DNA from: Prunella strophiata
Taxonomy: Eukaryota; Chordata; Aves; Passeriformes; Prunellidae
Assembly (NCBI GenBank): GCA_036583965.1
Contig: JAZBQD010000019.1
Coordinates: 17,313,585 to 17,377,584, forward strand
Length of the DNA: 64,000 nucleotides
Reading direction: 5' to 3'
A model generated the notes under the pieces. It was not told the DNA's origin. It ran no database searches and saw only the letters and a program-made list of their open reading frames with translations. Made by a program: the position numbers and the translations under genes. Below, one piece after another: positions 1-14,562 of this stretch; position 1 is the stretch's first letter, and the number at the start of each line of letters is the position of its first letter.

Positions 1-2908
1 ATGACAGTTCTTAAAAAGAAGCAAAAAGGATTTTTATGTCTGTCTTCAAACACAATCTTGAATAACAACTCATATTCCCAGTATCATGGCATGAAACCCT
101 AGACATTGCAACTACACAGAGTATAGCTTGTCCAATGTTAAACCACCAGCAAGGACAAACTATTTTTAGAATTGTCATATATTATTGCACCTGAGCTTTA
201 TTGGTCTTCAGATTAAAAGAGGTTTTTCTTCAGAGAAGTTCACTTGAATTTTACGCTCATTTACTAAGCCTTATGTTACTATTCAATTTATTTTAAAGCA
301 GATTCTTTGGGGAAAATTAGAAAGCTAATTTGAATTGATTCTTTGGAGATTCAGGCTTAAATGAAGTGCCATAAAATTGGCAGTCAGAGTGAAAAAATAG
401 AATTGAATTCTATACTTGTACTACTCAATGGACACGGGCACCTTGCTCTTTGCTGCTGCTTCTGAGGGTTTTGATGCAGTATATTTTAGACAATTTAGAC
501 ATACCTAAGCATGACACTGAAGTTTTGGTCACTAAGGAACCACAGAGTATTCCTTGTTCAAATGGTCTTTATCAGATAAATTTATGGCTGGCAGATTCAT
601 AAACTCATCATTCTCTCCGGTTTTCAAAACTAATTTTACAAATTCCTAGTGGCATTAATCCTACTGTTGGGTAAGCAATGGTACTTTTGCATTTAGTTGT
701 GGCCTTGTCAGAGCAATGCTCCTCACCAACTACCTCCCCTTTTTCCATGTCTAAGTGCTCACATTTGGATAAGAATGTTTTGAGTGTCCAGCAGTTTTAG
801 CATTCAATTTAAAACATTATGTGACAGGTTTGAGGTTTAGGTAGTAGATGTGTGTTTTGAGTTTTTTTTCAAAAACAACACAACTTTTTAGATTTTACTA
901 TCCCATATTACAGGGCATCTAAATTTGTTAACATTTTCAGACATTTAGGCCACCATGGTAATTTGTTCTGAAATGAGTAAATATTTTTACAGGTTTTTGG
1001 TCAACAGGTCAAGCCTGTAGACAGAAACATTTTAGACATCTAGAGGCATTTTTCTCTAGAAAAATGAGACCATCTGCTTAACAGAATTTATGCTTTTCTC
1101 TAACTGTTTGATGCATTTACAGCTTGGAAAATTCACAGAAATAATGGCTGAGGAGATGGTTGTTCAATTTCCTGTCACATAAATTACTGACTAGATGTTC
1201 ATTACTCCATCCCAGTGCTGTGCTTCCAACCTAATCAGAAAGTGAGGATTTAAAAAGACATGCTGGAGAAAACTCCAGTACATGCTATTACTTGCTCTGC
1301 ACATATGGTCCCATATTAGAAATTACTGTTATTTTGTATGGATAAATATGAGAAGAAATATTTAAACTGAAAAAAATATGCTTTTTTTTTCTTATAAACT
1401 TTATGTGAAAACAATTTTACTGAAGGAAGTCTTCATTCTCAGGATTATTTTCTGTTGTGCCACACTTTCCAAACAACATTAGGAGCAGACATGCTTATTT
1501 GCTTTAGTTCCCATTGTAAGTGGACATCCTGAAGTCAGACACCAAAGTTGATATTTAAATGTGGAAAGTAAAATCCCCCCAGCCTTTCACACATGCTAAG
1601 TTTTGCTACAACCCTCAGTGATTTCAGTGGGAGCTGGGGCTGCTCAACATTTTGAAAAGTTGGCAGTTTTAGGTGAGGTGCTTTGTGGAGGAGAGAGGTG
1701 TCTGTCTGCCTTGATCCAGCTCAAATGCTCCTTGGAACCAGCTGGAAATGAGGGGGGGTGATGCTTCCCTTGTTTGCACTGCTGAGCTGATAGGAAACCT
1801 ACAGACTGCTCTCCTCTGTGCCCCTGGCTTTCTGAAAGCAGAGCTTGCTGTTCAGAAACTTTCAGGCACATGCTAGTCAGAAACTTTCTTCTACGCCATT
1901 TTGCTTAAGACATTAAGCAGAATTTGCCAACATGCTGGCAGCCACAAGCATGTCAAGCTGTTTGGCTCTGGGAAGTGGCATGTGGTGCATTTACTCACTC
2001 ATAGGGCAGAATTTTAACAGAGCTGATCTCTGGATCCCTGGAAATCCTTTAGCATCTGTCATGCTTACATAAAGAATAACATTTGCTCAAAGCCAGAGAC
2101 CTGTCCTCAGTGTATCTCAATGGCTAAGAATCTGAAATTTCCCTCTATTAAAAATGGAGTTGTTTCTGAATGCTGCATGCAATAATGTAACAACATGAAG
2201 GATAAAGAAAAAATAAGAAAAGTAAATTTCATCCAGTTGTCTCTGCTTTGTATTTCTGTTCTTACTCCATCAGAAGCCTGAATCTTTCCTCTCTGATGCA
2301 GAGCAGCACTTTGGTAACAAACACTTACCTGTGATGCAACCCTGAGTCAGGCATGTCCCTTTCTTTCTTCCAAGTGAGCATGTGAAAAGACATTGGCACT
2401 GTCCAGTCCTTAGATCTCTTATTTATATATTATAATATTAAAATAAGCCAGGATAACCTTTTTCCATAGATGAAAATAGCTTTCTGACACCAAATGAAGC
2501 ACAAGGTTTGGAAACCTGCCTCCTTCCTGCTCCCATCTCCCTGCAGGGTACCTCCTTCCCTTGAAGCCTGGCTTTTCCATCCGGTGGTTTTCAGTGGGCT
2601 GAGTAGGTCCATGAAACTCTTGCCATTCCTTGAAGAAACCTGCTGCTCCCTGGGTCCCCACAGCTCCAGGTCTGCTCCCTCCTGCCAGCCTCCTGGTGCA
2701 CCCCAAGGCCTTCCCTATGGCCCTAATCTGGTGGTCCCAAGCAGAGGAGGCTCCCAGCAAGCTCTTCTATCATCCTGGATAAGGAAAGCAATGATTTGTT
2801 AGGAATCCTGTTTTGATCCTGCTGAGTTACAGGTAAACTACAAGCTTTGTGTTTTACCCATTGATCTCATTGGGGATTATTTTCTTGGAGAAGGAAGTTG
2901 GCTGGCAG

Positions 2909-2950
2909 TTTTGGTTGTTACTAATGATGTTTTGGTTGTTAATAATGATG
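2909..2950. repeat. 21-bp tandem duplication, two copies
   Basis: Two adjacent 21-bp units (2909-2929 and 2930-2950) match at 20 of 21 positions. Each reads TTTTGGTTGTTA, then C or A, then TAATGATG. It is a local duplication probably produced by replication slippage, with no sign of coding function. Confidence 0.9.
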
Positions 2951-5900
2951 TAAACTGTTCATTACATTATATGTGTTAATTTGCTGAAGGTTAGAAAAGG
3001 CCTTTTAAGGACCCCAGGAGGTTTTGGGGGGTTATTAAATCATATGGTAAAAGGAAGGATCCATACCCTGATTCTAAATGGCAAGTTGGTTCCAGGTAAG
3101 GTCTAGAGAAAGTATGCAAAGAAAATGAAAGATGCTTCTTACTGTTTAGGGAAAAAAAGCTTCATGAGAACAGGAAATCATTGCAAACCATTTAAATAAT
3201 TTAAGCATTTTTTCTAATTAGACTTTGATAATTGCAGTTAATTGTCTCTTTTTCATAACTGTGTCTGAGTCCCTTTGCTGATCTGAGTGCTGTACCCTCA
3301 GACAGGGGGTCTTGTGTCTCATTTGTATTAAGATGAAAACTCATAGTTTTCTCAGGTTTATATCAGTTCAGTTATAATGATCACTATCTTCTAATTATAG
3401 TTCTAAATAAACCTGATTTTATTTAGGTATTTATTAGATCTTGTCACCAGAAATAGTAACACAGTAAAACCAAATTTTATTATTAGCTAAACTTTTGACA
3501 ATATAACTTAAACAATAAACAAGTTCTGTCTTTGAGTTAAGCAACAGAAGATGCAATTTCCATTCTTTTAGCCAGCACAATAATTTTCATTTGAAATGGA
3601 ACATCTTTTGGAAGTGTTCTTTTACAAGATTCTGGTCTTTTTTATTCTCATATCTTTTAGGGGCAATGTGAAAGAAGTAAAGGAGGAAATTCAAGTCCAG
3701 GAAGCAAAAAAAAGGATGAAACTCAGGAGAGGGTTTTCTTTTTAGAAAAAATGAAAACAGAAGAAATCTAACAAATCTTTTTATGGGAAGCTGAGTAAGT
3801 AGACATTGTTTATTGCAAAAGTTCCTATAAAAATAATAGTATCAATGAAAATATTTGCCATCATTACAAGCTGCCCATAGGCAGTCTTACTGTAATTATT
3901 TTACTTTGTGTCTAACGCTGAAGTGTCACACCATGGAGATAACTGCTTTAGAGGTGCCAACAGACAGACTTTTGATATTAAATCACATAGTATTATCACA
4001 CAGTAATCAAAGTGAGACATAGTACAATGGCAAGGGAATTGCCTTTATTTGATAGCTGGGAGCACATGTCCATAGCAGAGCTGAGGGCAAAGCAGAGTAG
4101 AGATAGGACACATGGACTGTGCAGCATTTCTGCCTGTGGTGTCCATGAGCAAGCAGAGTCTGGCTGAGGTGCTGCTGGCACCCAGGGTGCTACCCTGCAG
4201 CTGCAGTGCCCCACACCTCTGTGGCTGGATCAATAGCTCACATCCTGTGCAGACAGGGCACACTTTTGGTCTCTAATGCTTTCCAGGTATAATTTCAATG
4301 GGACAGCAATCTCCAGTTCCAGCCACAGCTGCCTTTCTCTGCTTTAATTATCTGATGACCATGGTAACACTATTAATTTCATAATTTTTCCAAGCTATTC
4401 GGAAAAGTAAAATCTAAAAGATATGTCCAAAGAACCAGAAAATATACAACATAGACATCTTTATAAAGCTGTATTTGTGAAACAACTACAGAAAATTATC
4501 TATTGCAACATTTACAAAAGAGCACTTAAACCAAATAAATTAATACTGAAAGACTTTACAAGACTCACAGTAAATTCAATATACATAGGAAACATAAGCA
4601 TTGTCATGCCAAGTAAGAAATTCCCTTTTGCTCACCACATAGCTGTCATTAACAACACAGATAAAGTTACTAGTTATAACAGCAAGCTCTGAAATGTTAT
4701 CTTACCATAAAAAGTCCCATGCCTTTTTACAAGTTCTGATCCTAGCAGTGCTGACCCCATCCTACTTCTTTACCATAGCACTGCCAACTGAATTCTGTCT
4801 CTCCTCTCTTGCTGGTCCCTCCTCTTATATTACTCAATGGCATTGGCTGTACCTGTGTCCTATTAAGGGCACACCTGTTCCAAATCTTAGTAATCAGAAC
4901 AGCTGCAACTCTTTAGGGGGTGAAATTACCTTCAGTACTGTCCTCCTACACATAGCAAGACCTCTGACTGGAGCTGTCCCCCAGAATAGTCTGACGTTAT
5001 CTTTGTTTGTTGTTCACAGTTAAATCCACTACATAATTTTTTTACTTTTAAAACTAGGTTGATATTTTATTATTAGTGTTAGTAAGCAGAAAATATTATC
5101 AATAGAGCTTACCTTAACAGTTACTTACATTGTCCCACATGATAATGAAGACATAAATTTTTAAATATCTATGCATTAGTGTATTCCAAGAAACAGAACA
5201 GTTTCTAGTTCCAGAGCTCTGTTCCCTTTCTTAATGAAAGATGTAGGTGAACAAACTGATCTGCAAATAAGCCAAGTCACTTCAATGGTTTTACAGCAGA
5301 GGTAGGTTACAGCTTCTTCTTATCTGATACAACCTCTGAAAGGCTGAGGAGATGAAAGACCACTCACTAGACTGAGGTAAGTGCTCCAAGAAATGCAAAA
5401 CTCAGAATAACTTACACATTTCTGTGACAAATGCTACATACTTTGTATTTGCTAAATTAATAATAATAACATCATTATTAGATTGATTTTTATTAGATAT
5501 ACAACTATTTTTTTAAAACACCATTTTTAATATGCTTCATTCAGATAACTAAATGTGAGCTGTGCTTAGGCATGTTTCAAAACTTACCCTGTAATTATAA
5601 TATATAGAGAATGCAGGTCCCCCTTAAATTGCCTGGCCACTGCACCACATAATTGAGGGTAGAAATGGACCAGGATCCCTCTGCTCTGCTCGTGTATGTC
5701 AGCAAGGAATTATCTATAATGATTCTTTGCCCATTTATCATTTGGTAGAAGATTTTGCAATAATTTCTTCAGCTCTCATGCATGCCCACTCTACAGCCAC
5801 ATTTGCACTGTGTTTCTGTGGCATGTGTTGAAAACAATTATTAGCACATGCTGAAGACTATCAAATGAGATGTTTGCAGCTGTCATTTCCCAGGATTATC

Positions 5901-8900
5901 TTTTGCCTCCCATTTGGGCTGATTATGTCTGTTGTCAACAGGCTGTTGGAGGATCATGTAACGGGCCAAATGCAAGACTCTTCTCATCAGACAGCACTTA
6001 GGGGTAGGAAACCCAAGGGAAATAAATGTAGGGGATATAAAAAGAGAAAATGAGCACAGAGAAGGAATAACAGAGTTTTGTTCATAGCTGAGTGATGTTT
6101 CATAATTTCAGCATAATTTGGCTTTTTGATGAAGCTAATGCTTCGTTCAATGCAATTTTATTCTTAAATTACCTACAAATTCAAAATGTTCTTCTGACTA
6201 CATCATCTAGTCTGACTCAGACATGGCAAATACAATACAAGCAACTTCATGTCACTAAGGCACTGGAGCCTGCAGCTGGGGAAGCCTGAGGCATTTCCTC
6301 AAATTCCCATTGAAGTTGCTAGAAGGTTTTCCTAAATAAAGTGAAGTGTCTGTGATCAGACTATGTTCCTCACAGGATAGGATGTGCTGGGAAAAATTCC
6401 CTGTAGTCTAAAGGCATTGTCAAAAACACAGCCCCCAGCACACTCAGCATTTCACAGCTGAGAGCCAGATGGATGGTGGATACCCTTCACCCAGTCCCCT
6501 TTCTCCTACCTTTCCTTTTTTCATGTGCTTAAGGCAGAGAGAAGTAATTAACAATATGTAGGCTGGGAGAAGTGTAGGGTTATTGCACTCTAAGAGCTAA
6601 AATGCTCACAGGTGCTTGATGCCTTGCTGCACTGAGAACTACTCACAAGTTGCTGCTCCTAAAGTCCAGCCATATGTGTTAGAAAAACTAGTGTGAAGTT
6701 TTAATGTGCAAGTAGATAGTTAGGCAAGCACATTAATATTTCATGGAGAATTGTTAGACTCAGATAAATATGCAAGAGGCTTTTATTCAGATCCAAATTT
6801 GCCTTTACTCAGGCATTGAATTCTGTAGACAAGGAGTTCAATATTTGACACTTGAGTGTGGGTATCCATATAAATTGATACTTCTCAGTTGGACAGTGGG
6901 TGTTTCTCAATCAAATAAAGGTTGAATGAAGTCCCTGGCACACAGGATGTGCTGCAGGTAGGAGAGCAATAAGGCAGGTGTGGCTCTGCATAACATGCAT
7001 TTTTTATATCGTACTCTTCAGATTGTGTCTGCAAGAGGAATTTGATGCAATCAGTCACAGCTCTTACACGAAAACAGAAATTCATTTACACTAATTATCT
7101 GCCTTAAGACAGAGCTTTGTGCCACTTCTCTATAATCTCCCCCTCCTTGTCTGGCAAAATGAGAGTGAACATCAGTGCAGGTTCCTGTGGGGAGTTATTT
7201 TGGCTGGAACCTGGCAGGCACAGATGGACAACAAGCTGCAGTCCCCAGTCCTTACTTGGCTGAACAACCACACTGGGTCATCTAGTGGGTATTCAGAGCC
7301 ACTGAGAGCACTTGTTTGCTCTGAACTGCAGCTCCCCTGGTCTCCTTGGGTTGACAACTGGCACACTGTAGTCCCTCTCAAAAAAAAATATTCTCCCTGA
7401 TGCCCATTTTAGGTCTGTGACAAGCCTTATGGCCTACTTCTTCTCTTCCTTCTCCCACACAGAGAGCCATGAGAAAGCTCCACCCTTTGTACCCACCACT
7501 GAGCTTCAGGCACTGGTGCTCTATACAGAACATGGTCATTAGGCTCGTTGCTGGGCCTCTGGCTGATGATAGAGCCTGGTCCTGAGAAGCCCAAATTGGC
7601 AGCACAGGCACATGACGTGGTCAGTGTGGGTGCCCCAGGCACTGCTGATGCTTCCAGCCCACCAGATCTCCCTTAACACCTTGCTGGATGAGGGAGGCTA
7701 GAAAGGAAAATCCAGGGGATAAGGGCAACACAGAGGAACACAGGGCTCCTAATTCCTGTAGAATTAGCAGGATGAGGGAATGTTGGCACTGTGGCAAGGC
7801 CTTGAGTATGGGCAGCTGGTGGCAGGAAGAGGAGCAGCTGGAGAGAAGGGCATCAAGGCCATTTAGAGCATGGGACATCTGAGCCCAGGGTAGGTTCCTG
7901 CTGCAGTGGCTGGATCTGCTCATGGTGCCCTCTGCTGCTGTCCCAATGGCCACACAAACCTGCTGGAGTCCTGCAGGCTCCAGCTGGGCCCCTTTTCCTA
8001 CCCTTCCTCCTGGTGCTACATGCCTGCTTTGTCCCTTCCTGTAGACAGTTCTTGACCCCTGCTAGGCCAAGCTCTTTTTCTTTTATTCATTCCTGTAATC
8101 CCATTTGTTGAAACTGTAGTTTCCCTGCTAGCCCCCATGGAACCAGCAAGGCTGCATCCATCTTTCTCTTCCTCACAATCTCTAGTCCCCTGGAGATTGA
8201 CAACATGGATTCTGCTTACCTGAATTCCTTCTGTGTACTCTGACACCAGGGTGTTAGATGAGTTTCTGGGAAGACAGGCTTCCCACTCCCAAAGCCCTGA
8301 AGAAAGCTAGTCTGAGGGTACACCTTTCAAGTATGCATAATAACCATGGGTAGTCAAAGCAATCACATCTAGACAGTGGCTAACATTGCAGGTGCTTGGG
8401 CTCTTTCATGGTATTCCTTTTTTTCCTTAATTCTTTTTTTCCCTCCCACTGTTTTGTACTTATCTCCCCACCATGTCTGGCCCTTCAGTCTCCTTGCCCA
8501 TACTAGAAAAATGAGGAATCTATTACAATAGTACAAGAGTGTCTTGTGACTATGACACAGTGGTAGATGGCTCTGACAGCACAATTATGTTGAAGCCAGT
8601 GGAATTCAGCCTTTTTTTATCCCACAGCTAAGAATCTGACTCCTATTTTCAAAAGATTAATTCTTTTCAGATTTACAGAAGTCATCCAATGTCTACTTCT
8701 TGCTGCTCCTTCTTCTTGTCAAAGCACTTTACTTTTCTGTTCTCACAACAATCTATTTCTTGAAAACAATGAATGAATTTTATAAGAATAATGGTCTTGT
8801 GTGTGAAGCTCAATCAATCCAATTTTCAAGCCTTTTCAAAGTTTGCCAAGCTCTACAGCTTAAAAATCCACACTTCAGCTTCTCACAGCAAGTGTGAGAT

Positions 8901-11900
8901 GCTTCTTAAATTTCTGGGCAGTTGGAGCATTTGCTGTCCTCAGGCAACATCAATTTGTACATTACCACAATGAGCCCAAATTGCTCTCCATGGTTTGATT
9001 CAGTTCCAGAGGCAAATTATAAGATTTAGGCACAACTGGGAAAATATAGGTAAGAATTTCAAATGTTCCTTCCAGCACACACAAGCTCAGCTTCCTTAAA
9101 ACTGCTAGCACTTGTGCTGCAGGTCAGTCAGTATTCAATGTCTGCTCACATAACACTTTATTATAGCTCTGTTAAGGTGTGTTAGCAGAGCCCAGCAGGC
9201 ATACTTCTTATTTCTGAATTGAGTGCCAGCTAGTGAACAGATGTGATTCCCTCCCTCCACCCTCCTGAAGAGCCATGCAGGTAATTTCACTGGCAGACAC
9301 GCAGATTTACTCAGTGCAGGCAAACTACTTACATCTGCTACACTGCTTCTTTTGGTTATTTTTCTGAGATTGTCAGGAAGGCCTTTACATTTCTTGGCTG
9401 AAGCACCCCAAACAATAACTCTGTGAATAAGCTGAGAATGGACAAAGAACTCATGTGAGTGATTTGTGACCATGGCCTCAGTCAGACTAATGAGAGTGCA
9501 CATTTCTGCCACAGTGGCCATTGCTCATGTATGTGTATATTCTTCAGAGGTACTCAAAACCTGGGTTTTGCAATAAAGAAACCCAAAACAGTGTGGCATA
9601 AAACACATTAAAAGGAACAATTCCTTAAGGTTTATGCAATGAAAAATAATAACTAAAAAGAAAAGGTACTAAACAAAAAATAAGAGTATGTATGGGAAAA
9701 AAGATAAAAAATAAGTTGCTACCGTTAAGCAGAGGGATGAAGTACTGAATTTTATCCTAAGGAATTCTAAAATAGAGAGTTCTCTATATTTCTGTGCTCT
9801 GAGAAATTATCATATCAGACAACACATTTTAGAGTTCCTATTCTCTTTTTCTTGTGACACTGCACCTTAGAAAACTAAGATTGGGTCTTTTACTTAACCC
9901 TTTTTTTTTCAGTTTTTTTTCAGTTTTTACATTTTTGCATTTAGTAATATTGTACTTCTGTTGTATCTGTTCCTTGTCAATGTTATTTCCAGGCTTTGAC
10001 ATTTCAATAAAATAATGTTTTCATGTTCAATTAGAAAATGCTATCACGGACATACTTGTGTTTAAACAAATTTCAGTGGAAGGAATTATAAAAGAAAGCC
10101 CCTAAAACATGCCTGTTGATCTCTGATTATGTGAAGCATCTTTTATTGCAATTATTTGCTAGATTTGTCTCTTTAGCATTGCTTTTACAAGAACAGGAAA
10201 GAATACTATTCAAAACACATTAAAGAATAGAAAAAGAGCTGATATTTTCTCTTATTGTTCAAATGACATCTCAAGCATAAAACAAAACATGAGGAGTGAG
10301 TCAATATCTTGAAAGCACAAAAACACAGAATTAATCTTTTTATTTGAAGTGGTTCCATGAGCTGAGCTGAAGTGGGAGTCCCAGATACTTTCTACTTACA
10401 AAAATCAGACCACATCAGTTTAACCTAAATACCCAGAAGTGGATTTGGTAGCTTGACATCTTTGAAAGCTCAGCAGTAAAGTTCAGCCATCTCCCCAGAA
10501 GGTTCCATGGAGGAGCAGAATTAATTAAGGTCTTCTCACCCTGTGCTTTTGCTTTTCCTTGTTCTTGTGCATGTCTTTGCCTTAGGAACAAGGCTGAGAT
10601 TTAGTGCATTGAGCACATTTCATCCCTTGGCCAGCAGCACCACGAGTCCCTGCTCAGGGTGGGGAGGAAGCAAAGCAAAGCCACGTAGGGACTGAATTGC
10701 AGGACATGCCACATGGCCTGAGAGCCCCACAGAAGCACCCCCAGCACCCCAGAATCCCAGGTGAGGTCTTTCTCCTTGCCAAGGAAGGCTTGCCATGAAC
10801 TCCTCATTCTAATCTGACTTGTAGATGTCCACTGTAGGGAAAGGTGCAGGAAAGAGATATCCCAAGACACACCTAACACTGATGGCAGTGATGCTGAGCA
10901 TATGAAGCATCAGCTGGATGTCCCTGCAGAAGCTGTGCCCATGCTTTTAGGGCTGGACAGACTGAAGCAGCTGCCTTGTGTTACCCAGAAGCACTAAGGC
11001 TGGCTTCATCCAACTATCCACACCTTCCAAATGTGCCTTCAGAAGCAACTAGAAACACCTGCCCTGTTTGTGACGAGTTGAGTGTTCTTGCTAATGTGCT
11101 GTCTCTTTAGCAGGGCATTCAGGATTGAATTCCAGTTAATGTAACTGTGAGCACCTTGTACACTTTAATTATTAATGCTGTTGCTGCTCATTTTCTTATT
11201 TCATTGCTGTTTTAAGTAAATTGTTCTTATCTCAACCTGAGATCTTTGCCTTTTGTGATTCCAAGTTCTCCTCTCCAGCCCCAATAGGGAGAGGGAGAGG
11301 GGAAGGCAGAGAGTGAATGGAGTGGCACATGGATTGGAGTTTTGATGGGAGCACTGAATGGGAGAATACCATTTCTAAACCAACATAGCACTGGATTCCT
11401 CTGGTCAGATTATAACAGGCCAATGATAAATGTATGCTGCTGCTGATGGAGTTTGCAGAGCTGTAATCAGTGTAAACACTTTGTGTCTGGCAATTGCCTA
11501 CTCTGGGTGGAACGGTGTGTCCCAGACTTTCAAAAGCATCTTTTGCAATTGTGGATGGGGCTCTTCTTTCCATGCTGAGTATTGCCAAGTTGAGGGTAGC
11601 TGCGTTGTCTAGAGTCCTGTCTAGAGGAGACATACAGGAATGGCTTGTATGCTGAACCTTGTTCAGGAAAATTGCTCTGAGCTGACCTCTCAGTTGGGCA
11701 CCTTTGTGTAACAGGGACCTGTTTGTACAGAAAGGGCCATCTGTGTAATACAAACAGGATGCTTGTCAGAGGCTATGCTGGAGATTTGGGGTGTTACACA
11801 TGCTGCCTGCATGTCTTCAAAGGCTCCTGCATGCAGAGACAAGAGGCATGGGAGATGGGAGCCAGCCTGTCAGAATGCTGAATGCACCAGCTGCCAGAGT

Positions 11901-13631
11901 TGGTGCCTGCAATGGGCTTGGGCCCTGTGATCCAGTGATCCTGAGTCTGAACTTGGATGATTTTTATAGCCAGAAGAGATGTAACCTGTGGTGTTTCTAG
12001 GCAGAGCTATTTGCTGATTAACCTTGATGACCTTGGATTCTAATAATACAGTAATGTTAAGGCTAATGTGGCAAATTTAAGCAGTGAAAACCTTTCAGGT
12101 GACACTTGTGTAAAGATTCCACTTTAAAAATAAAGTAGGATTAGAAAGAACATATTAAGCTAAAACATTTGGAGGCTATTTTGGACTTGATGTCATAATT
12201 CTTGTGAATTAATGAGAGTTATCTGTAATATTCTGGCAAACCTTTCCTTCTCTGTTCCTTGTTTATCAGCTCTATTATCCCTTGTCATGTTTTTAGTCTA
12301 AGCTAAGAGACTAATCAGAAGCCAGATAAAATAGCCTGAAAGATCTCTGCTGATTTCAGACATCTCTGGAGCAGACTCTAATGCTAGTAATCTCTTAGAA
12401 TATGAACCCAATTTTGAAGGCATTTATACTGATGGAATAACTGCTTGCTCCAGGAAGTTACTCTGCATTTCCATCATTTAAACTCTTCTCCTTTTATTCA
12501 CCTGTGCACCACCAGACAACGTTATTGTGCTTTAGAAATAACAGTGAGTAACAGACAGTGATTGTATCCTCATGCCCTCTTTCTATTAAGTTCTGAGCAG
12601 ATTTGGATGAGTAAAAGCTTTATGCTTCAGATTCTCCTTTTATTTGTGCCACTTAAATTTTCCATCTATATAAAGTTATTTTCCCTCTTCAGTCCTTCCC
12701 TGTCCTCTCCTGCCTCTGGCTCCTCAGCATTTTAGTCAATAGGAGCTTCAATTGGTACAAGCACATTAGGAATTAGCCCAAGAGCAAGTGTGTTATGAGA
12801 AAGTTTCCTATTATTTCCTAAGAGAAGATGAAAGCAAAGGAAAGAACCAAGTATACTGAGCAAAACAAGGACAACAGGCAAGTACAGGATCAAGGAGGGA
12901 AGATCTATTAAACTTGCATTCAACTCGGTGGAAAGAAAAGGGGCCAAGGCATGTAGTGTGTCTGCAATTATCATACAGTGCTTTGGGACAGTGATTTCCA
13001 GTATGCTCTTTCCCATTTTGTTTAATTTTTAATTCAAATTGTGTACTAAAAATAGGGAGCATTTTAGAGCTGAAAAGATTTGAATGGCATAGGAATAAAA
13101 ACCAGAAACTGCAAGAGGAATGCTGCTGTAGCTGAAACAGCCCTGCTGGGATTTTTAGCTTTGTGTCTCAGTCAGTTAGAGTTACAAAATGCAGATTTGC
13201 CTTATCTGGGTCATTTTGGCTGAGAGAACACATGGTAGTCCCTTTGTGAAATAAACAATTAGCCAGAGCAAGTGGTCATCTGTCTAATTCTCTTTCTGTA
13301 GCAACTGCTATTCCCTTCTCTTGAGTGAATTTGTTTGTACAGATGATTATTAATAGCAAGAAGCTTTTAATTTTTGCAAGTTTTATAAAAAATGCTGGAG
13401 CATCTAGTTTTCAATTTGTATCACTGCAACATGGCTTGTTTGTCCAGAACCAGAAGGTCAAAAGACTTTTATCTAGATAAAATTACGAAACCTTATACTT
13501 ATGTATTAGCCTCCTCTCCAGAGAAGACTGAAGAATTTTTTGCCTGAAGTCCTAATTCAGCAACTGCTCTGAAGAGATCCCTTTAAAAAGCAGAGCTATT
13601 CCTTTTCTGGGCTAAGAAAAAAAGAGGGAAG

Positions 13632-13651
13632 AAAAAAAAAAAAAAAAAAAA
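13632..13651. repeat. A20 homopolymer tract
   Basis: Twenty consecutive A residues follow an A/G-rich lead-in. No AATAAA signal lies just upstream on the plus strand, so it is more likely a slippage tract than the tail of a retrocopy. Confidence 0.9.
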
Positions 13652-14537
13652 GCTGAAAAATCAGGAAGCAGTTTCATCTAATTCTTAAGCAGCTGTGCTT
13701 TACAAGCCTCACAAGTCCTGTGCCATGACTGGTAGAGGCACATGGTGTAGGCACCATGCAGGTACCACTGGAGGTGGTGCTGCCACCTCTGCCTTTGGGT
13801 GTCCATTCCATTGAGACTGGCATTGGTGACTTTTCATGAAAGCAGCTGATTTGGTGTGGTAAAGACACTAAACCAGCAAACTTCCACAACTTCAGCTTTT
13901 GGTTTTTGTCCAAGTTACATGTTTTGGGAATTATAATATTGGTAACATAATCTCATATCTTTGTCTAGATTTCTGTGGACTTCTGTTTGATGGATTAAAT
14001 GTATTTGCCTAATTCACATATTAAATCTTACACTCAGGGAAGCTAAGAAAGAATAATTACCCTGAATTTTACAAAATCACATCCTTCCTTCCAGAGCTTT
14101 TCTAAGGTTCTCCAACCATGTCCAACTGGAAGGATTGTTACACCCTAATGAACCAGCTTCTCCTTTAGAAAATACTGGTTCATCCAACTAAAGCAGAGGG
14201 TATTTTAGAAAAAAAAAAATCCATATGTTTCATTTTCTGCCACTTTAAAATCTATTAATAAATTACAGTTCAGAGTAACCAAGGGCAGTTAAAGGGCTTT
14301 AAGTGCCTAAGTCAAGGGGGGACTGAAGTTTTCTGACTACCAATGGTGTTGGTAGAAATTGGCTACCAAGAGATACCACCAAATATACTACCTGATGCCT
14401 GCTTCCAGATCCTGTTTAGCTTTGTAGAATCTGCCCCCATGAATGTTAAGAATTAGGGGAATACTTGAAAACCCTTCATTGCACTGTCAGTCAAGGAATT
14501 TGCTTGCTTCTCCCAGAAAGCTTAGAAAAGTGTTTGG

Positions 14538-14562
14538 TTTTGTTTTGATTTGATTTGATTTT
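14538..14562. repeat. Short TTTGA-like pentamer microsatellite
   Basis: Three to four imperfect TTTGA/TTTTG units occur in a row and run into a T tract. This is a small simple repeat with no other feature. Confidence 0.7.

Noticed and set aside
11232..11753. 173-codon minus-strand ORF
   Set aside because: No recognisable domain, no splice context and composition like non-coding DNA. One ORF of this size is near what chance can give in 64 kb read in six frames.
13620..13655. A20 tract as a retroposed poly(A) tail
   Set aside because: No AATAAA signal precedes it, and the lead-in is itself A/G-rich, so slippage is more likely.
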